Assembly: GCA_004296455.1 (NCBI GenBank)
Contig: AP018280.1
Coordinates: 5,208,001 to 5,272,000, forward strand
Source: Calothrix sp. NIES-4101
GTDB taxonomy: Bacteria > Cyanobacteriota > Cyanobacteriia > Cyanobacteriales > Nostocaceae
Reading direction: 5' to 3'
DNA: 64,000 nt
A program made the position numbers and the translations under genes. Position 1 is the stretch's first letter. Each line of letters opens with the position of its first letter. The notes beneath the pieces are model-generated. The model ran no database searches, was not told the origin of the DNA, and was given only the letters and a program-made list of their open reading frames with translations. Positions 37,190-46,726 of the stretch are shown one piece after another.

Positions 37190-38149
37190 TCAAGTGCGAT
37201 CGCGATTTTTAGCATCCAAAAATTTTAATTGCTGATATAGACAATTAATTAAAGGAAATTTCTGCGATACATGCACATCAAATGTACTCATAATTCTCAA
37301 AGGATTCCCAAAAATTGCTTCCACTTCCAAAGGACGAAACTCATCAAAATCTATCTTCATACTCGGTCGATATGCTGGCATTTTAGCAGTATTTGCCAAC
37401 ATTAACTGTACAAAACTATGAGGAATTTCTCGCTCACAAACTTTTGCCGCTAATACAACTTCATTCATAATGTTTTCTACCAGTTCACGAGTATACATAT
37501 CTGCCATTAACTCAGCAGTTGATGCATTCAAAATGACGGATAACCCATTATAAGGAATATTCCAAACCAACTTTTTCCAACGTGCGAGCAATAAATCTGT
37601 TGTTAATTCTATCGGAATCCCTGCATTCTCAAAATCCCTGGCAATTTGCTGCATCCGAGTATTAATTTCCACTAGTTGATAATTTGCAGCAAACCCACCC
37701 AAAATAATATTTTTATAGCTCAGATGGCGAATATATCCCGGTGCAATTTTATTTGCTGTCAAAAAAGATAATCCACCAACCACCCTCTCGTTACCAACTA
37801 TTTTTGCAACTTCGGTTTCCATACCCAAACCATTTTGTAGCACTAATACCACCCCATCATCTTTAACTAGACTGGTTAATATTTGGGGTAGTTGGTAATT
37901 TTGTGTTGTCTTCATCGCAATGATTACCACATCGCAACGCGGCATTTTCTTGTCCACATCTGTATAAGCATTGATTTTTGGGAGCGTAAAATTGCCATCT
38001 ATAGACTCAATAATCAAGCCATGCTCAACTATATGTTGGTAATCACTAAGAACCAAAAAATGTACTGGTAAACCAGATTTTTGCAACTTTGCACCATAAA
38101 AACCACCTAAAGCACCCGTCCCCAAAATCCCGTACGTCAAATTAACCAT
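37190..38149 (-). CDS. 2-dehydropantoate 2-reductase-like oxidoreductase
   Basis: 319 residues. An N-terminal NADP-binding fold opens GILGTGALGGFYGAKLQKSG, with VIIAMKTTQ (the conserved Lys strand) and VLVLQNGLGMETEVAKIVG. The C-terminal helical domain carries LLLARWKKLVWNIPYNGLSVILNAS, which includes the catalytic-Lys region and the Asn-rich helix of the ApbA/PanE superfamily. Family members reduce ketopantoate to pantoate or act on other 2-keto acids; PanE function is not certain because cyanobacteria commonly carry several paralogues. ATG 38149 is preferred over TTG 38161. It precedes the hypothetical gene on the same strand. Confidence 0.88.
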   Translation of the reverse strand: MVNLTYGILGTGALGGFYGAKLQKSGLPVHFLVLSDYQHIVEHGLIIESIDGNFTLPKINAYTDVDKKMPRCDVVIIAMKTTQNYQLPQILTSLVKDDGVVLVLQNGLGMETEVAKIVGNERVVGGLSFLTANKIAPGYIRHLSYKNIILGGFAANYQLVEINTRMQQIARDFENAGIPIELTTDLLLARWKKLVWNIPYNGLSVILNASTAELMADMYTRELVENIMNEVVLAAKVCEREIPHSFVQLMLANTAKMPAYRPSMKIDFDEFRPLEVEAIFGNPLRIMSTFDVHVSQKFPLINCLYQQLKFLDAKNRDRT

Positions 38150-38241
38150 ATTCACAATCAATCACAATCATCGAAAAATACTAATACAAAACTCATTTGC
38201 AATATTTTAAAATCTATGTCACACATATATTTCCCTAAAAC

Positions 38242-38643
38242 ATGGCTGACATTGTTGATATTGCTGTTGGTGCAGGTTCATTTTCGACACTCGTTACTGC
38301 TGTTCAAGCTGCGAATTTGGTCGAAACCTTAAAAAGTCCAGGTCCTTTTACAGTTTTTGCACCTAATGATGATGCTTTTGCCAAACTACCACCTGGCACA
38401 ATTACAACCTTAGTACAAAATATTCCCCAGTTAACTCGGATTCTTTGTTATCATGTCGTACCGGGAAAATTGACAAAAGCAGAGCTTGCTGAGTTAGGAA
38501 CAGTTACATCTGTTGAGGGTTCAACAATTAATATTAATTGTGTGGATGGCTTTGAAGTCAAAAACGCAACAGTTTTAGCTGCCGATATCGAAGCAGATAA
38601 TGGGATTATTCACGTCATTGATACAGTGATTCTCATGGGTTAA
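38242..38643 (+). CDS. Fasciclin (FAS1) domain protein
   Basis: 133 residues forming a single FAS1 domain from end to end: [20 protein letters not shown], the H1 motif [31 protein letters not shown] and the H2 region ([18 protein letters not shown]). No signal peptide is visible, as in the common cyanobacterial single-domain form. FAS1 domains mediate adhesion or ligand binding; the cellular role here is unknown. Confidence 0.93.
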   Translation: MADIVDIAVGAGSFSTLVTAVQAANLVETLKSPGPFTVFAPNDDAFAKLPPGTITTLVQNIPQLTRILCYHVVPGKLTKAELAELGTVTSVEGSTININCVDGFEVKNATVLAADIEADNGIIHVIDTVILMG

Positions 38644-38827
38644 TTAAGCTTTGTTTCCTTCAGGGCGACGAAAATGTCCATAAAGTAGACTCAACAAATG
38701 CTGCGTTACCCTGTTGCTACATATATATTTTGTATTTCTACTGCTGGGTAAGCTCTACAAAATGAGAGTTTTCGTTACAATTCTTTATATGTAGGTATAA
38801 ACATCAGTTCACAAATCAAACGCTCCC

Positions 38828-39883
38828 ATGTCTGACATCTTGACAAAGTTGACCTATCAAACCTTCCAGCAGGGTAAAAATTACTTTGGTATAGCACACA
38901 GAACCCTAAGTGGCAGGCTCAAAGAAATGATATCTCCGAGCGATCGCCAAATCAAACCTGTCTCTGGAGAATTAATATTCAAACTGCAACAAAGGCAAAA
39001 TAATCTCAATGAGATTGATTGGCAGGATGCAGAACGGGGAATATATCCCGTTAGCTTGCTGTTCGACAATCCTTGGGAAGATTTTTTTAAATACTATCCG
39101 ATAGTATGGTTGGATTTACCGCAAATTTGGGAACGCAACAAGCAAAAAAACTACCAAGATTTTTCTGCCGAAATTAATACACAAGGTTACCCAAGTTACT
39201 ACGTACAAAACTTTCACCATCAAACAGATGGTTATTTGAGTGACCTATCGGCAAATTTATACGATTTACAAGTCGAGGTTCTATTTGGTGGTTCTGCGGA
39301 TGCCATGCGGAGGAGAATATTGGCTCCTTTGAAGGAGAAACTGAAGGTATTCACAGATGTGTCTTTCAACCAACTGCGGGTGTTGGATATTGCTTGCGGA
39401 ACGGGACGGACTTTAAAAATGATTCGCAATGCCTTACCGCAGGCATCCCTATTCGGTACGGACTTATCACCAGCTTATTTACGGAAAGCAAACCAGCTTC
39501 TTTCTCAAATCCCTGGAGAATTACCCCAATTATTGCAGGCAAATAGTGAAGAGTTGCCTTATTTGGATAATTATTTTCATGGGTTAACATCGGTGTTCCT
39601 ATTTCACGAATTGCCGCCAGTAGCACGCCAGAATGTGATTAATGAAGCTTTCCGGGTGATAAAACCGGGTGGAGTTTTTGTGATTTGCGATTCAATTCAA
39701 CTTAGCGATTCTCCCGATTTGGAATATATGATGCATGGCTTTTATGAAACTTTCCATGAACCCTATTATCGTCATTACATGACGGATAATTTCGAGGAAA
39801 GATTGCAGCAAGCAGGATTTGTAGATATTGAAATGCAAGTGCATTTTATGAGCAAATATTTTATTGCCCGCAAGCCAAATTAA
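38828..39883 (+). CDS. Class I SAM-dependent methyltransferase
   Basis: 351 residues. The first ~160 residues are a family-specific N-terminal domain with many aromatic residues. The Rossmann-like methyltransferase domain starts at RVLDIACGTGRTLKMI (about 184-199, motif I), with LFGTDLSPAYLRKANQLL (motif II), NSEELPYLDNYFHGLTSVF (motif IV region) and AFRVIKPGGVFVICDS (post-motif). It resembles UbiE/Coq5-type small-molecule methyltransferases common in cyanobacteria, but the substrate is not evident. A stable hairpin lies 46 bp downstream. Confidence 0.87.
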   Translation: MSDILTKLTYQTFQQGKNYFGIAHRTLSGRLKEMISPSDRQIKPVSGELIFKLQQRQNNLNEIDWQDAERGIYPVSLLFDNPWEDFFKYYPIVWLDLPQIWERNKQKNYQDFSAEINTQGYPSYYVQNFHHQTDGYLSDLSANLYDLQVEVLFGGSADAMRRRILAPLKEKLKVFTDVSFNQLRVLDIACGTGRTLKMIRNALPQASLFGTDLSPAYLRKANQLLSQIPGELPQLLQANSEELPYLDNYFHGLTSVFLFHELPPVARQNVINEAFRVIKPGGVFVICDSIQLSDSPDLEYMMHGFYETFHEPYYRHYMTDNFEERLQQAGFVDIEMQVHFMSKYFIARKPN

Positions 39884-40224
39884 GATAGGTAATTTGTTGA
39901 CAGGAATCAACTCTTGTAAAATTAATTAGCCTAGTATTCTTGAGAATACTGGGCTGTAATGTACAGGACAAATGGGCTAATCCCACTAAGATGAACCATG
40001 TAGTATTCCTAGTGCAAATCAGAAAGATAGTATTATTTTTGAATTCTCACTACTGAATTCTACCTAATCGGTAATACTGAATTTTTAGGAGTTATCTACA
40101 GAATGATTTAATATTAATTTCTATGAATATAGTGTAAGTTTTATGAGTATTGATTTGCACCTATACTTGATAAGTTTAAGAATTAATAGAAAAACTATAA
40201 TAGATATAAACAGTCGTAAAACTA
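39884..40224. other. Intergenic region with hairpin
   Basis: 341 bp. Near its left end is an 11-bp-stem hairpin (39929-39954), listed separately. The rest is AT-rich, contains no credible ORF, and presumably carries the promoter of the small membrane protein gene at 40225. Confidence 0.55.
39929..39954 (+). terminator. Stable hairpin downstream of the methyltransferase gene
   Basis: GCCTAGTATTC and GAATACTGGGC pair over 11 bp with one G-U and a four-base loop. No clear T-run follows, so it is a possible rather than certain terminator. Confidence 0.5.
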
Positions 40225-40548
40225 ATGCTCGATTTCAACATTTTAGCAGAATTTTCCCGGACACATTGTATCGGAATTTGCGCGTTTTTGGTGCCAGCCA
40301 ATTTACTGACGACATTGGTAACAGTGGTTTTGGCATTTCAACAACGGGGGAGACAACAAGTGCAGCAAGCGGCGGCGATCGCTAGTATGTTCGCAGTGGT
40401 AATGATATTACATGTTTATACGTGGTTTCAAGTTGGTATTGTCATGGCAGCAACTTACATTTTGCTATCACTGGCAGTTAGTTGTTTAATAGCTAATTGG
40501 GGCACAGTTTTGTTACATCGCCGCTTGGCGGTTCAAAGTCAAGTGTAA
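40225..40548 (+). CDS. Small membrane protein with three hydrophobic segments
   Basis: 107 residues, with hydrophobic segments at about 14-36, 48-66 and 70-93 and a basic C-terminus (LHRRLAVQSQV). The pattern fits a conserved cyanobacterial small integral membrane protein of unknown function. ATG 40225. Another very small membrane ORF begins six bases after its stop, which suggests a two-gene unit. Confidence 0.7.
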   Translation: MLDFNILAEFSRTHCIGICAFLVPANLLTTLVTVVLAFQQRGRQQVQQAAAIASMFAVVMILHVYTWFQVGIVMAATYILLSLAVSCLIANWGTVLLHRRLAVQSQV

Positions 40549-40553
40549 AAATT

Positions 40554-40670
40554 ATGCCGATTTATGAACCTTTTAGCAGCTACAGTCACAGCCTCATCAC
40601 AATTTTTTTCGGCTCGCTGATCATCATATTCGGGCTGATGCCAAAACTAGAAGTCGATGTTATGAAGTAG
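40554..40670 (+). CDS. 38-residue single-TM small protein
   Basis: ATG 40554 to TAG 40668-40670. The product has a polar N-terminus (MPIYEPFSSYSHS), one strong TM helix (about 14-29, rich in Ile/Phe/Gly) and a charged tail (KLEVDVMK). Start is five bases after the upstream stop, consistent with translational coupling. The composition is that of a genuine small membrane protein, but no homologue was recognised. Confidence 0.5.
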   Translation: MPIYEPFSSYSHSLITIFFGSLIIIFGLMPKLEVDVMK

Positions 40671-40759
40671 TTTACTTCACCGCAGGAATACGTAAATCCT
40701 CAAAATAGTCAAGTTTTAATCGCTACAAGACTTGATGATTAATCCTTTTAGCGAATAAT

Positions 40760-40784
40760 AACCCTGCCGCTCGCGGGCAGGGTT
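40760..40784. terminator. GC-rich hairpin between convergent transcripts
   Basis: AACCCTGCC (40760-40768) pairs perfectly with GGCAGGGTT (40776-40784) around a seven-base loop. On the minus strand it is followed by ATTATT. It lies 90 bp after the 38-residue ORF and 100 bp from the stop of the SucD-like gene, so it could end transcripts from both sides. Confidence 0.65.
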
Positions 40785-40884
40785 AGGAAAAATTATTTAA
40801 TTAAAGCAAATATTTTTGGAATCACTATTATTAGAATATCAGAGTGCCCATCTCTGAATTACATCATAGAGGTATTTCCCATTT

Positions 40885-41769
40885 CTACTTTTTAATTGCT
40901 TTTTTGATTAACTGAGGAATCAAAGATGGTTTTGCGGCAATTGGAATTTCCGCTTCCGAAAAAGCAATTAACTTGTTTTTGGCGGAGCCAAAATCAGGAT
41001 CACGTCCTATAACTGCTGCTAGGGTTCCGGTTTGCCGCCAATGTTTGCCCCTTGGAGCCTGAGTGCCAGCAATATAGCCAATTACGGGTTTGTCTATAGC
41101 TTCGGCAATATACCTCGCTGCGGCTTCTTCGCTGCCTCCTCCTGGTTGTCCGACGAGAACGATTGCTTCAGTGCTTTCGTCTTCATCAAGGATTTGTAGC
41201 CATTGGATGAATGATGAACCCACAATTGCATCACTACCAATACTGACACTAATAGATTGTCCTAATCCAGCTTTGGTCAATTCCCTCGCAATTTCATAGG
41301 TGAGGGTTGTACTTCTACTCAGTATTCCTATGGAGCCAGGTGTATAAAATTCTCCAGGCTGTGTCCCCAAAAGGATTTTCCCAGGTACAATAATACCGGG
41401 GCTGTTGGGGCCAATTACAATAGTGTCGGTTGCTTCGGCTTTACGGAGAAGCTGTACCATATCCAAAGAGGGTACACCGGGAGAGATAATGATAATTTGA
41501 CGAATATTAGATGCGATCGCTTCTAATGCTGCATCCAATACCTGATAGGGATGTACGCAAATAATAGTAGTATCAATTATTCCATGTTCATTAACTACTT
41601 CTTCAACTAAATCAAAGACATACAAGTTATGTATTTGCTGCCCTCCACATCCAGGATTTACCCCAGCGATTAAGTTGGTTCCATATGCTTTCATCTGCGC
41701 GATATGCGTTGATGAAATAAATTCACTAAAGCCTTGGATAATAACTTTGCTGTTTGGCGTTAAATTCAT
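40885..41769 (-). CDS. Succinyl-CoA synthetase alpha-subunit homologue (SucD-like) lacking catalytic His and Glu
   Basis: 294 residues with the SucD fold: an N-terminal CoA-binding domain (VIIQGFSEFISSTH, GVNPGCGGQ) and IGPNSPGIIVPGKI. Numbering from ATG 41769 happens to match E. coli SucD. At position 246, where the phosphorylated His should be, the sequence is GKHWRQTG, giving Gln246. The partner Glu208 is also Gln (VLVGQPGG). Phosphoryl transfer through His should therefore be impossible. Codon 246 is at 41032-41034. The beta-like subunit is encoded upstream on the same strand, so the two probably form a complex of altered function. TTG 41784 is an alternative start. Confidence 0.87.
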   Translation of the reverse strand: MNLTPNSKVIIQGFSEFISSTHIAQMKAYGTNLIAGVNPGCGGQQIHNLYVFDLVEEVVNEHGIIDTTIICVHPYQVLDAALEAIASNIRQIIIISPGVPSLDMVQLLRKAEATDTIVIGPNSPGIIVPGKILLGTQPGEFYTPGSIGILSRSTTLTYEIARELTKAGLGQSISVSIGSDAIVGSSFIQWLQILDEDESTEAIVLVGQPGGGSEEAAARYIAEAIDKPVIGYIAGTQAPRGKHWRQTGTLAAVIGRDPDFGSAKNKLIAFSEAEIPIAAKPSLIPQLIKKAIKK

Positions 41770-42128
41770 AAAAGAACACGACAACTACGTCTACTCACCT
41801 GATTTTTGGGATTGAGAAAGGACTGAGAATCTAAATGTGAAAAAGTGGTATTCTCTCCATTCCTTATTAACTCACATATTGCACCAATAAAATTTGATGG
41901 ATTTTCAGCACTCAGTATTCAGCCTCAAGTCTTTGATTGAGCGATAACAGCCATAAAAATCATGTCACTTTATCGTTTTTATTTTTACTTAGTCGGAGTA
42001 TATACGTAGAGGTGCAAAATATAAGTTAATGAAAAAAACAAAAATATATATAGCAGTCAGTTATCAGCAGTAAGTTTTTTTCAAACTTTGATTTAATAAA
42101 AATATCTGAGTATTTAAGCTTGTTCTAA
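41770..42128. other. AT-rich gap between the SucC-like and SucD-like genes
   Basis: Nothing recognised. The 590-bp spacing between the two subunit genes (including the doubtful ORF at 42129-42335) is unusual for a subunit pair, which is normally tightly coupled. Confidence 0.5.
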
Positions 42129-42335
42129 TTACTTTGGTAACGAGAGCATTTTGCTCCTTTCAGATAACACGGGCAAGGTTGCTGACATGAAAAAACTAAA
42201 CATTGGGGATACTTCTCTGCTAACTGCGATACTTCCTCCGCAGACAGCACCAATAAATACAATATCTTTGTTTAATTTTTGACTCCTGAATTTATGGGGA
42301 TTATTTTGAGCAATAATAACTAAGTCCTGACTCAT
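42129..42335 (-). CDS. Doubtful 68-residue ORF
   Basis: Open from ATG 42335 and 24 bp downstream of the SucC-like stop on the same strand. The product has a mixed composition with a weakly hydrophobic middle (GAVCGGSIAVSR, then SPMFSFFMSATLPVL). No family was recognised and no ribosome site is clear; it could be chance or a decayed remnant. Confidence 0.25.
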   Translation of the reverse strand: MSQDLVIIAQNNPHKFRSQKLNKDIVFIGAVCGGSIAVSREVSPMFSFFMSATLPVLSERSKMLSLPK

Positions 42336-42359
42336 TACTGCTTAATCCCACATCAATAT

Positions 42360-43589
42360 CTACTTTTTAGACGCAACTGCTTTCACAAAACGAACTGCTT
42401 CGCTAACTGCTTCATCTAAGTTGTCTATCATTTCGATAGGAAGATCGTTATGAGCTTTTAACTCCGCTAATTGTTTTTTGGCAATGTCAAAATCAGCACC
42501 AGCTAACCTAACCACCAAACGCGGATAGACGCTATCGCGCCGGTTTTTGTTGCCATGAGAACGTGATGTCGGGATTTTAGATTCGCTTTTTTGTTGCTGA
42601 ATAAAATCAATAATGACTTCTCCAACTTCCGTAGCTTGGGGGATACTACCCAATAGATTAATTAGTATCACTTGGATACTTTTGTCAGCAGCCATAATTC
42701 TCAAAGCCTTTTCGAGGCGACTACGAAAGGTTGTTGGGGAAGTATCTATCGAGGAAGCATGGCGTAAATTGAGACAAACACCCGGTTTTCCTCCGGCATT
42801 GCAGACTAAATCCATTGTTGCCAATACTGAACCGGCACCATTTCCTAATATACCGATTTTGCCGTTGAGTTCGACTCCATCCCAGTCGCTAAGATGGATA
42901 TTTCTCCCGTTCCCATTGTGGCGATGCACCATTTTTGTTGCCATCAGAGCGATATCGGGGTGTCTGGCAATTGCTCGTTCGTTGACACATACAGTACCAT
43001 TCAATGCCATTACTTGTCCGCTAGAGTTGATCCCTAGGGGGTTTATTTCCACTAAATCTAGGTCTTTTTCGACAAATAAATGATACATTTTTTCAATTAC
43101 ACTGCTGACAGCTTGCATTAAAGCGCCTTGCAATCCCATTTTTAATGCCAACCTGCGGGCATAAAATGGTGAAAACTCTTGCTCAACGATGACATGCTGC
43201 ATTTTTTCGCCAACAGATTCCCAATCGATATCGGCTTCCAGACAACCTAAAAGGACAGGACGACAAACAGCAGTATCGAGCACAACTGCTAGATATAGTT
43301 CCTGTTCGACATCATATTTGGCTTCCGCCAGCAAAACTTCTGGTAAATTGCCCATTATCGGTAGGTTAAAGATATTTTGGGCAGCTGCGATCGCATCAAT
43401 TGTAGTTTCCACAAAGCGCACTCCACCAGCTTTTAACCTTGCACCACTATGTACTTGGGATTTGAGTACAACCGGATAAGGAATTTTTAACCGTTTTAAA
43501 TCTGTTGGATGATCAATTCGTTGCGAGGGTAATACGGGAATGCCAATTTGTCCAAACCATTCTTTCACCTGATACTCTAATAAATCCAT
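42360..43589 (-). CDS. Succinyl-CoA synthetase beta-subunit homologue (SucC-like)
   Basis: 409 residues. The N-terminal ATP-grasp domain is well conserved (MDLLEYQVKEWFGQIGIPV, VVLKSQVHSGARLKAGGV, LDLVEINPLGINSSGQVMAL). The C-terminal ligase domain keeps GILGNGAGSVLATMDLV, but the normally Gly-rich phosphohistidine loop (LDVGGGA in E. coli) reads CLNLRHASS and the VNIFGGI strand reads INLLGSI. Thus the parts that contact the alpha-subunit phospho-His are degenerate, matching the loss of His246 in the alpha-like protein. ATP and nucleotide binding may survive. The start is ATG 43589, with a GTG three codons upstream as alternative. Confidence 0.87.
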   Translation of the reverse strand: MDLLEYQVKEWFGQIGIPVLPSQRIDHPTDLKRLKIPYPVVLKSQVHSGARLKAGGVRFVETTIDAIAAAQNIFNLPIMGNLPEVLLAEAKYDVEQELYLAVVLDTAVCRPVLLGCLEADIDWESVGEKMQHVIVEQEFSPFYARRLALKMGLQGALMQAVSSVIEKMYHLFVEKDLDLVEINPLGINSSGQVMALNGTVCVNERAIARHPDIALMATKMVHRHNGNGRNIHLSDWDGVELNGKIGILGNGAGSVLATMDLVCNAGGKPGVCLNLRHASSIDTSPTTFRSRLEKALRIMAADKSIQVILINLLGSIPQATEVGEVIIDFIQQQKSESKIPTSRSHGNKNRRDSVYPRLVVRLAGADFDIAKKQLAELKAHNDLPIEMIDNLDEAVSEAVRFVKAVASKK

Positions 43590-44339
43590 ACCGTGCACCT
43601 GTCATCGCCACTTTAAGTATCAGTTCTACCGCTTCTAGCAATTTGCCTTAGGCAGCATCTCATACATTTATTCGGCTTTGATTCGCTATAAAAAGTTTTT
43701 TTACTGATTTCAATTCTATCCAATTCAGTAGACTTGGTAAATTACGAATGATTGTTTTTTTCTGATAGCAAAATATATCTTGATGATTTATATCAGTAAT
43801 ATTGCTTGTATCAAAATATAGGAGACATCTTTGTTACAAGCTGGGCGAGAATTCCGCAGAATCTAGGAATAATTAGTTAAAAGTCTAAATTCCAAGCGGT
43901 ATCACATAATCTATTTTAGTAGAGGCAGTATTCCTCGTTAACTCTCCTATTATGAAAGTTCATCTGAGGATAACAGAACATCTACCTAAATTAATACTGA
44001 GTAAGGGAGGATGGTTCAGGTGATAATTTGACAAAAAATTATGACAGTTTGACAATTTATTCTCAGAGAAGAGATATGACAAATTCCTATACATTTAACC
44101 CAAATTAATTTGATTCAGGGATGAGCAACAGATATTATTGGCAGCCAAAATATTTATTATTCCCATTTTCGTGGAAAAAATTAGCATGTAAATATTAATC
44201 CGAACTGAAAAACTCTGACTGCTGATAGCTAGCTACTATATTTCTAAATTCAGACTTAGAAATTTTTAATCATTGCCAAAATATCTTTTTACTTTTACTG
44301 AAAAATATTAAATTGTGTTAGAACGTTTGGCGGTTATGT
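43590..44339. other. Divergent intergenic region
   Basis: 750 bp, AT-rich, between the SucC-like gene and the gene at 44340. It includes clustered TGACA motifs (44030-44095). No ORF, RNA or repeat element was recognised; both promoters should be here. Confidence 0.5.
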
Positions 44340-46214
44340 GTGAAAACTATGATTAGTCAAACTGTGTCTTTAAATTCAACAAATGCAAGTATCTCATCAC
44401 CAGGATATACGGGCATGAAGGCTACTGCCCAACTTGAAGACTTGGAATTTTTATCGCAGATTTTACAACAGCACTTGTGTCAAAATATTTCATCTGGAGA
44501 AATATTTGCTGTTAAGTGTGCTGTTAAAAATGACCAGTTAATGATTTTAACTCAGCATCCAAAAAGTGTCACGACAGATACCCAAGAAGTATTTGGACTA
44601 TTAAGAGAAGTATTGGAATCATTATCTGTATATCAGACGCAAAAGGTGCAGTTATACCTGCGTCAAACTGGTGAAAAACTTCCTTATGCTAAAAAAGATT
44701 TGATAATTCATGCTCAGTCGCCGGAAAAAAATCAAAATTCCCTCGCCATCGCAGAAGACTTGGATATCCCAAAATCTACTCAGACATCAGCAATGTTTGA
44801 TTCTTCCTCGTCACTATTAAATATTACTGGGGATACAGTTGCCGAAAAATTTGATCCTTTCACGGAAATACCCAATTTTCGTGACAGTCAAGCATCAAAA
44901 TTTATTTTTGAATTTAAAAATAACTTGAATCTGGCAATTTTCTTACTGATGGGACTGCTGGCTGCTGGTATTTTCGGCGGTATCGGTTATTTGCTCATGA
45001 GTCCTTGTGTCTTCACGACTTGTCAAGAATTACAAACAGCAAAATCTCTAGAGGGAAGATTACAAGAGCTAGCAGGTGATATAAATTCAGAGGTTTATTT
45101 ACAACAATTACAGAAACAGCTTGATCAAAATGTGGCATCTTTGCAAAAACTACCAACTTGGTCACTACATCAGCAAGAAATCTCACAAGTTAAAGCCAAT
45201 TTAATCAGTGAATCAGAGCAAATTACGCAGATTAATCAAGCTTTAGCAGCAGCTACAACCGCAGTCAAACAATCGCGGAGTTTGACAACTAATATTGAAG
45301 AATTAAAGGTCAGACAACAGTTGTGGAGAAAAGCGATCGCACCATTAGAAACAACTCGCCCCGATAGTAAATTATACAACTTTGCCCAGTCCAAGTTATC
45401 AATCTATCGTAGTGGTTTACGAGCCGTAAACGTGCAATTACTAGCACAAGGCAAATGGCAACAAAAAATTAATGATTCCCAAGCAGTTGCCAAAACCGCA
45501 ATGCAACGTGAATCCACAGCCAAAACATTGCCAGAATTGCAACAAGCACAAGCAACCTGGCAAGTAGTCATCAATGCCTTAACAGGGATTCCCCAAACTA
45601 GCCCTGCTTACTCAGAAGCTCAAAAATTGTTAGCAGAATATCGACCTAAACTGACAGCAATTCGCGATCGCACTGTTAAACTGGAGCGATCGACGAAAAA
45701 TTTCGCCCAAGCAGTCACAGCAGCAAAACTTGCCGAACAATACCAACAACAAAACCAATGGCAGCAAGCAGCAAATAACTGGCAACAGGCATTAAATGCA
45801 GTTCGCCAAGTACCCGTAGAAAGCCCCTTTTATAACCAGGCATTGCCCCTAGCAGAAGCCTATTCTGTCGCTCTTAAAGAAGCAGAAACTAAATCTCAAA
45901 CTAATATAGGCATCAATGTTGATACAACCCGTACAGACTTAGAAAAAACCTGTATGGGAATGATTAGAGTTTGCAATTTTACAGTTGATAGCCGATTTAT
46001 TAATGTTCGTATCACCCCCGAATATGAGCAAACCTTACAAAGTAATGTCACTGATGCCAGTCAAGGAGAACAAAATGATTTGACAGATGTGACAAAACAT
46101 TTAGAAACTTTACAAAATGCATTAGAAGTAATCGGTGATAATGCGAATTTAGCTGTTTTAGTATTTGACGCTCAAGGACAGCAAATTTTTACCCATATAC
46201 CCAGAAGAAGTTAA
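44340..46214 (+). CDS. Single-TM protein with long periplasmic helical region, unknown function
   Basis: 624 residues. The N-terminal ~190 residues are cytoplasmic and partly globular. A TM helix (about 195-221, IFLLMGLLAAGIFGGIGYLLM) is followed directly by SPCVFTTCQELQ, whose two Cys could form a disulfide. Then comes a long Gln/Ala-rich helical region (about 235-520) with TPR- or coiled-coil-like repeats (WQQAANNWQQALNAVRQVP), and a small alpha/beta C-terminal domain (about 535-620). No enzyme motif was found. The frame opens at GTG 44340 with ATG three codons later. The pattern is that of cyanobacterial inner-membrane proteins with outward TPRs. Confidence 0.75.
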   Translation: MKTMISQTVSLNSTNASISSPGYTGMKATAQLEDLEFLSQILQQHLCQNISSGEIFAVKCAVKNDQLMILTQHPKSVTTDTQEVFGLLREVLESLSVYQTQKVQLYLRQTGEKLPYAKKDLIIHAQSPEKNQNSLAIAEDLDIPKSTQTSAMFDSSSSLLNITGDTVAEKFDPFTEIPNFRDSQASKFIFEFKNNLNLAIFLLMGLLAAGIFGGIGYLLMSPCVFTTCQELQTAKSLEGRLQELAGDINSEVYLQQLQKQLDQNVASLQKLPTWSLHQQEISQVKANLISESEQITQINQALAAATTAVKQSRSLTTNIEELKVRQQLWRKAIAPLETTRPDSKLYNFAQSKLSIYRSGLRAVNVQLLAQGKWQQKINDSQAVAKTAMQRESTAKTLPELQQAQATWQVVINALTGIPQTSPAYSEAQKLLAEYRPKLTAIRDRTVKLERSTKNFAQAVTAAKLAEQYQQQNQWQQAANNWQQALNAVRQVPVESPFYNQALPLAEAYSVALKEAETKSQTNIGINVDTTRTDLEKTCMGMIRVCNFTVDSRFINVRITPEYEQTLQSNVTDASQGEQNDLTDVTKHLETLQNALEVIGDNANLAVLVFDAQGQQIFTHIPRRS

Positions 46215-46726
46215 GAGATTGGGGAATATATCCCGGGTGGGATTACCACCCTCCATGACGTTACGCCACAATGACAACTGCTATATTTAGACCAGTCTTC
46301 GCAAACCTCATTTGCTCTTTGTAAATTTATTGTAAACATGAAGGAACAAAGAACGCTTGGGTTCCCGTCTAAACTTGCATCAAACAGAGAAATTTCAGAG
46401 AAGCAAAGCTACTTTAAGTTTTCATCCTGAAAGTTTCTAGTATCAGATGAAACATATTTAGTAATTTATCATTGTTTACTTGTTAGTTATTTAGGGATGA
46501 TGTTTTTCCCAAAAACTAAGGAGCGATGTATAAAGTAAGCCTTAAGACTAAAGAAACTAGGTTGCTTGGATTTTAACTATCGAGCATCATTTTATCTTTT
46601 TGATGAGAAACTGGGTTTCTCCCTGCATGACTATGCTTAATATTTACTTTATCAATAGTCTCTAATATTTCCCAACAACTAATATTTAATGCTTAATTCC
46701 CAATAACTATATTCTATTGCAAAGCT
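46215..46726. other. Intergenic region, no gene seen
   Basis: 512 bp between two rightward genes. It contains a short GGTGGGATTACCACC palindrome (46236-46250) soon after the upstream stop and otherwise AT-rich sequence with no recognised element. Confidence 0.5.
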
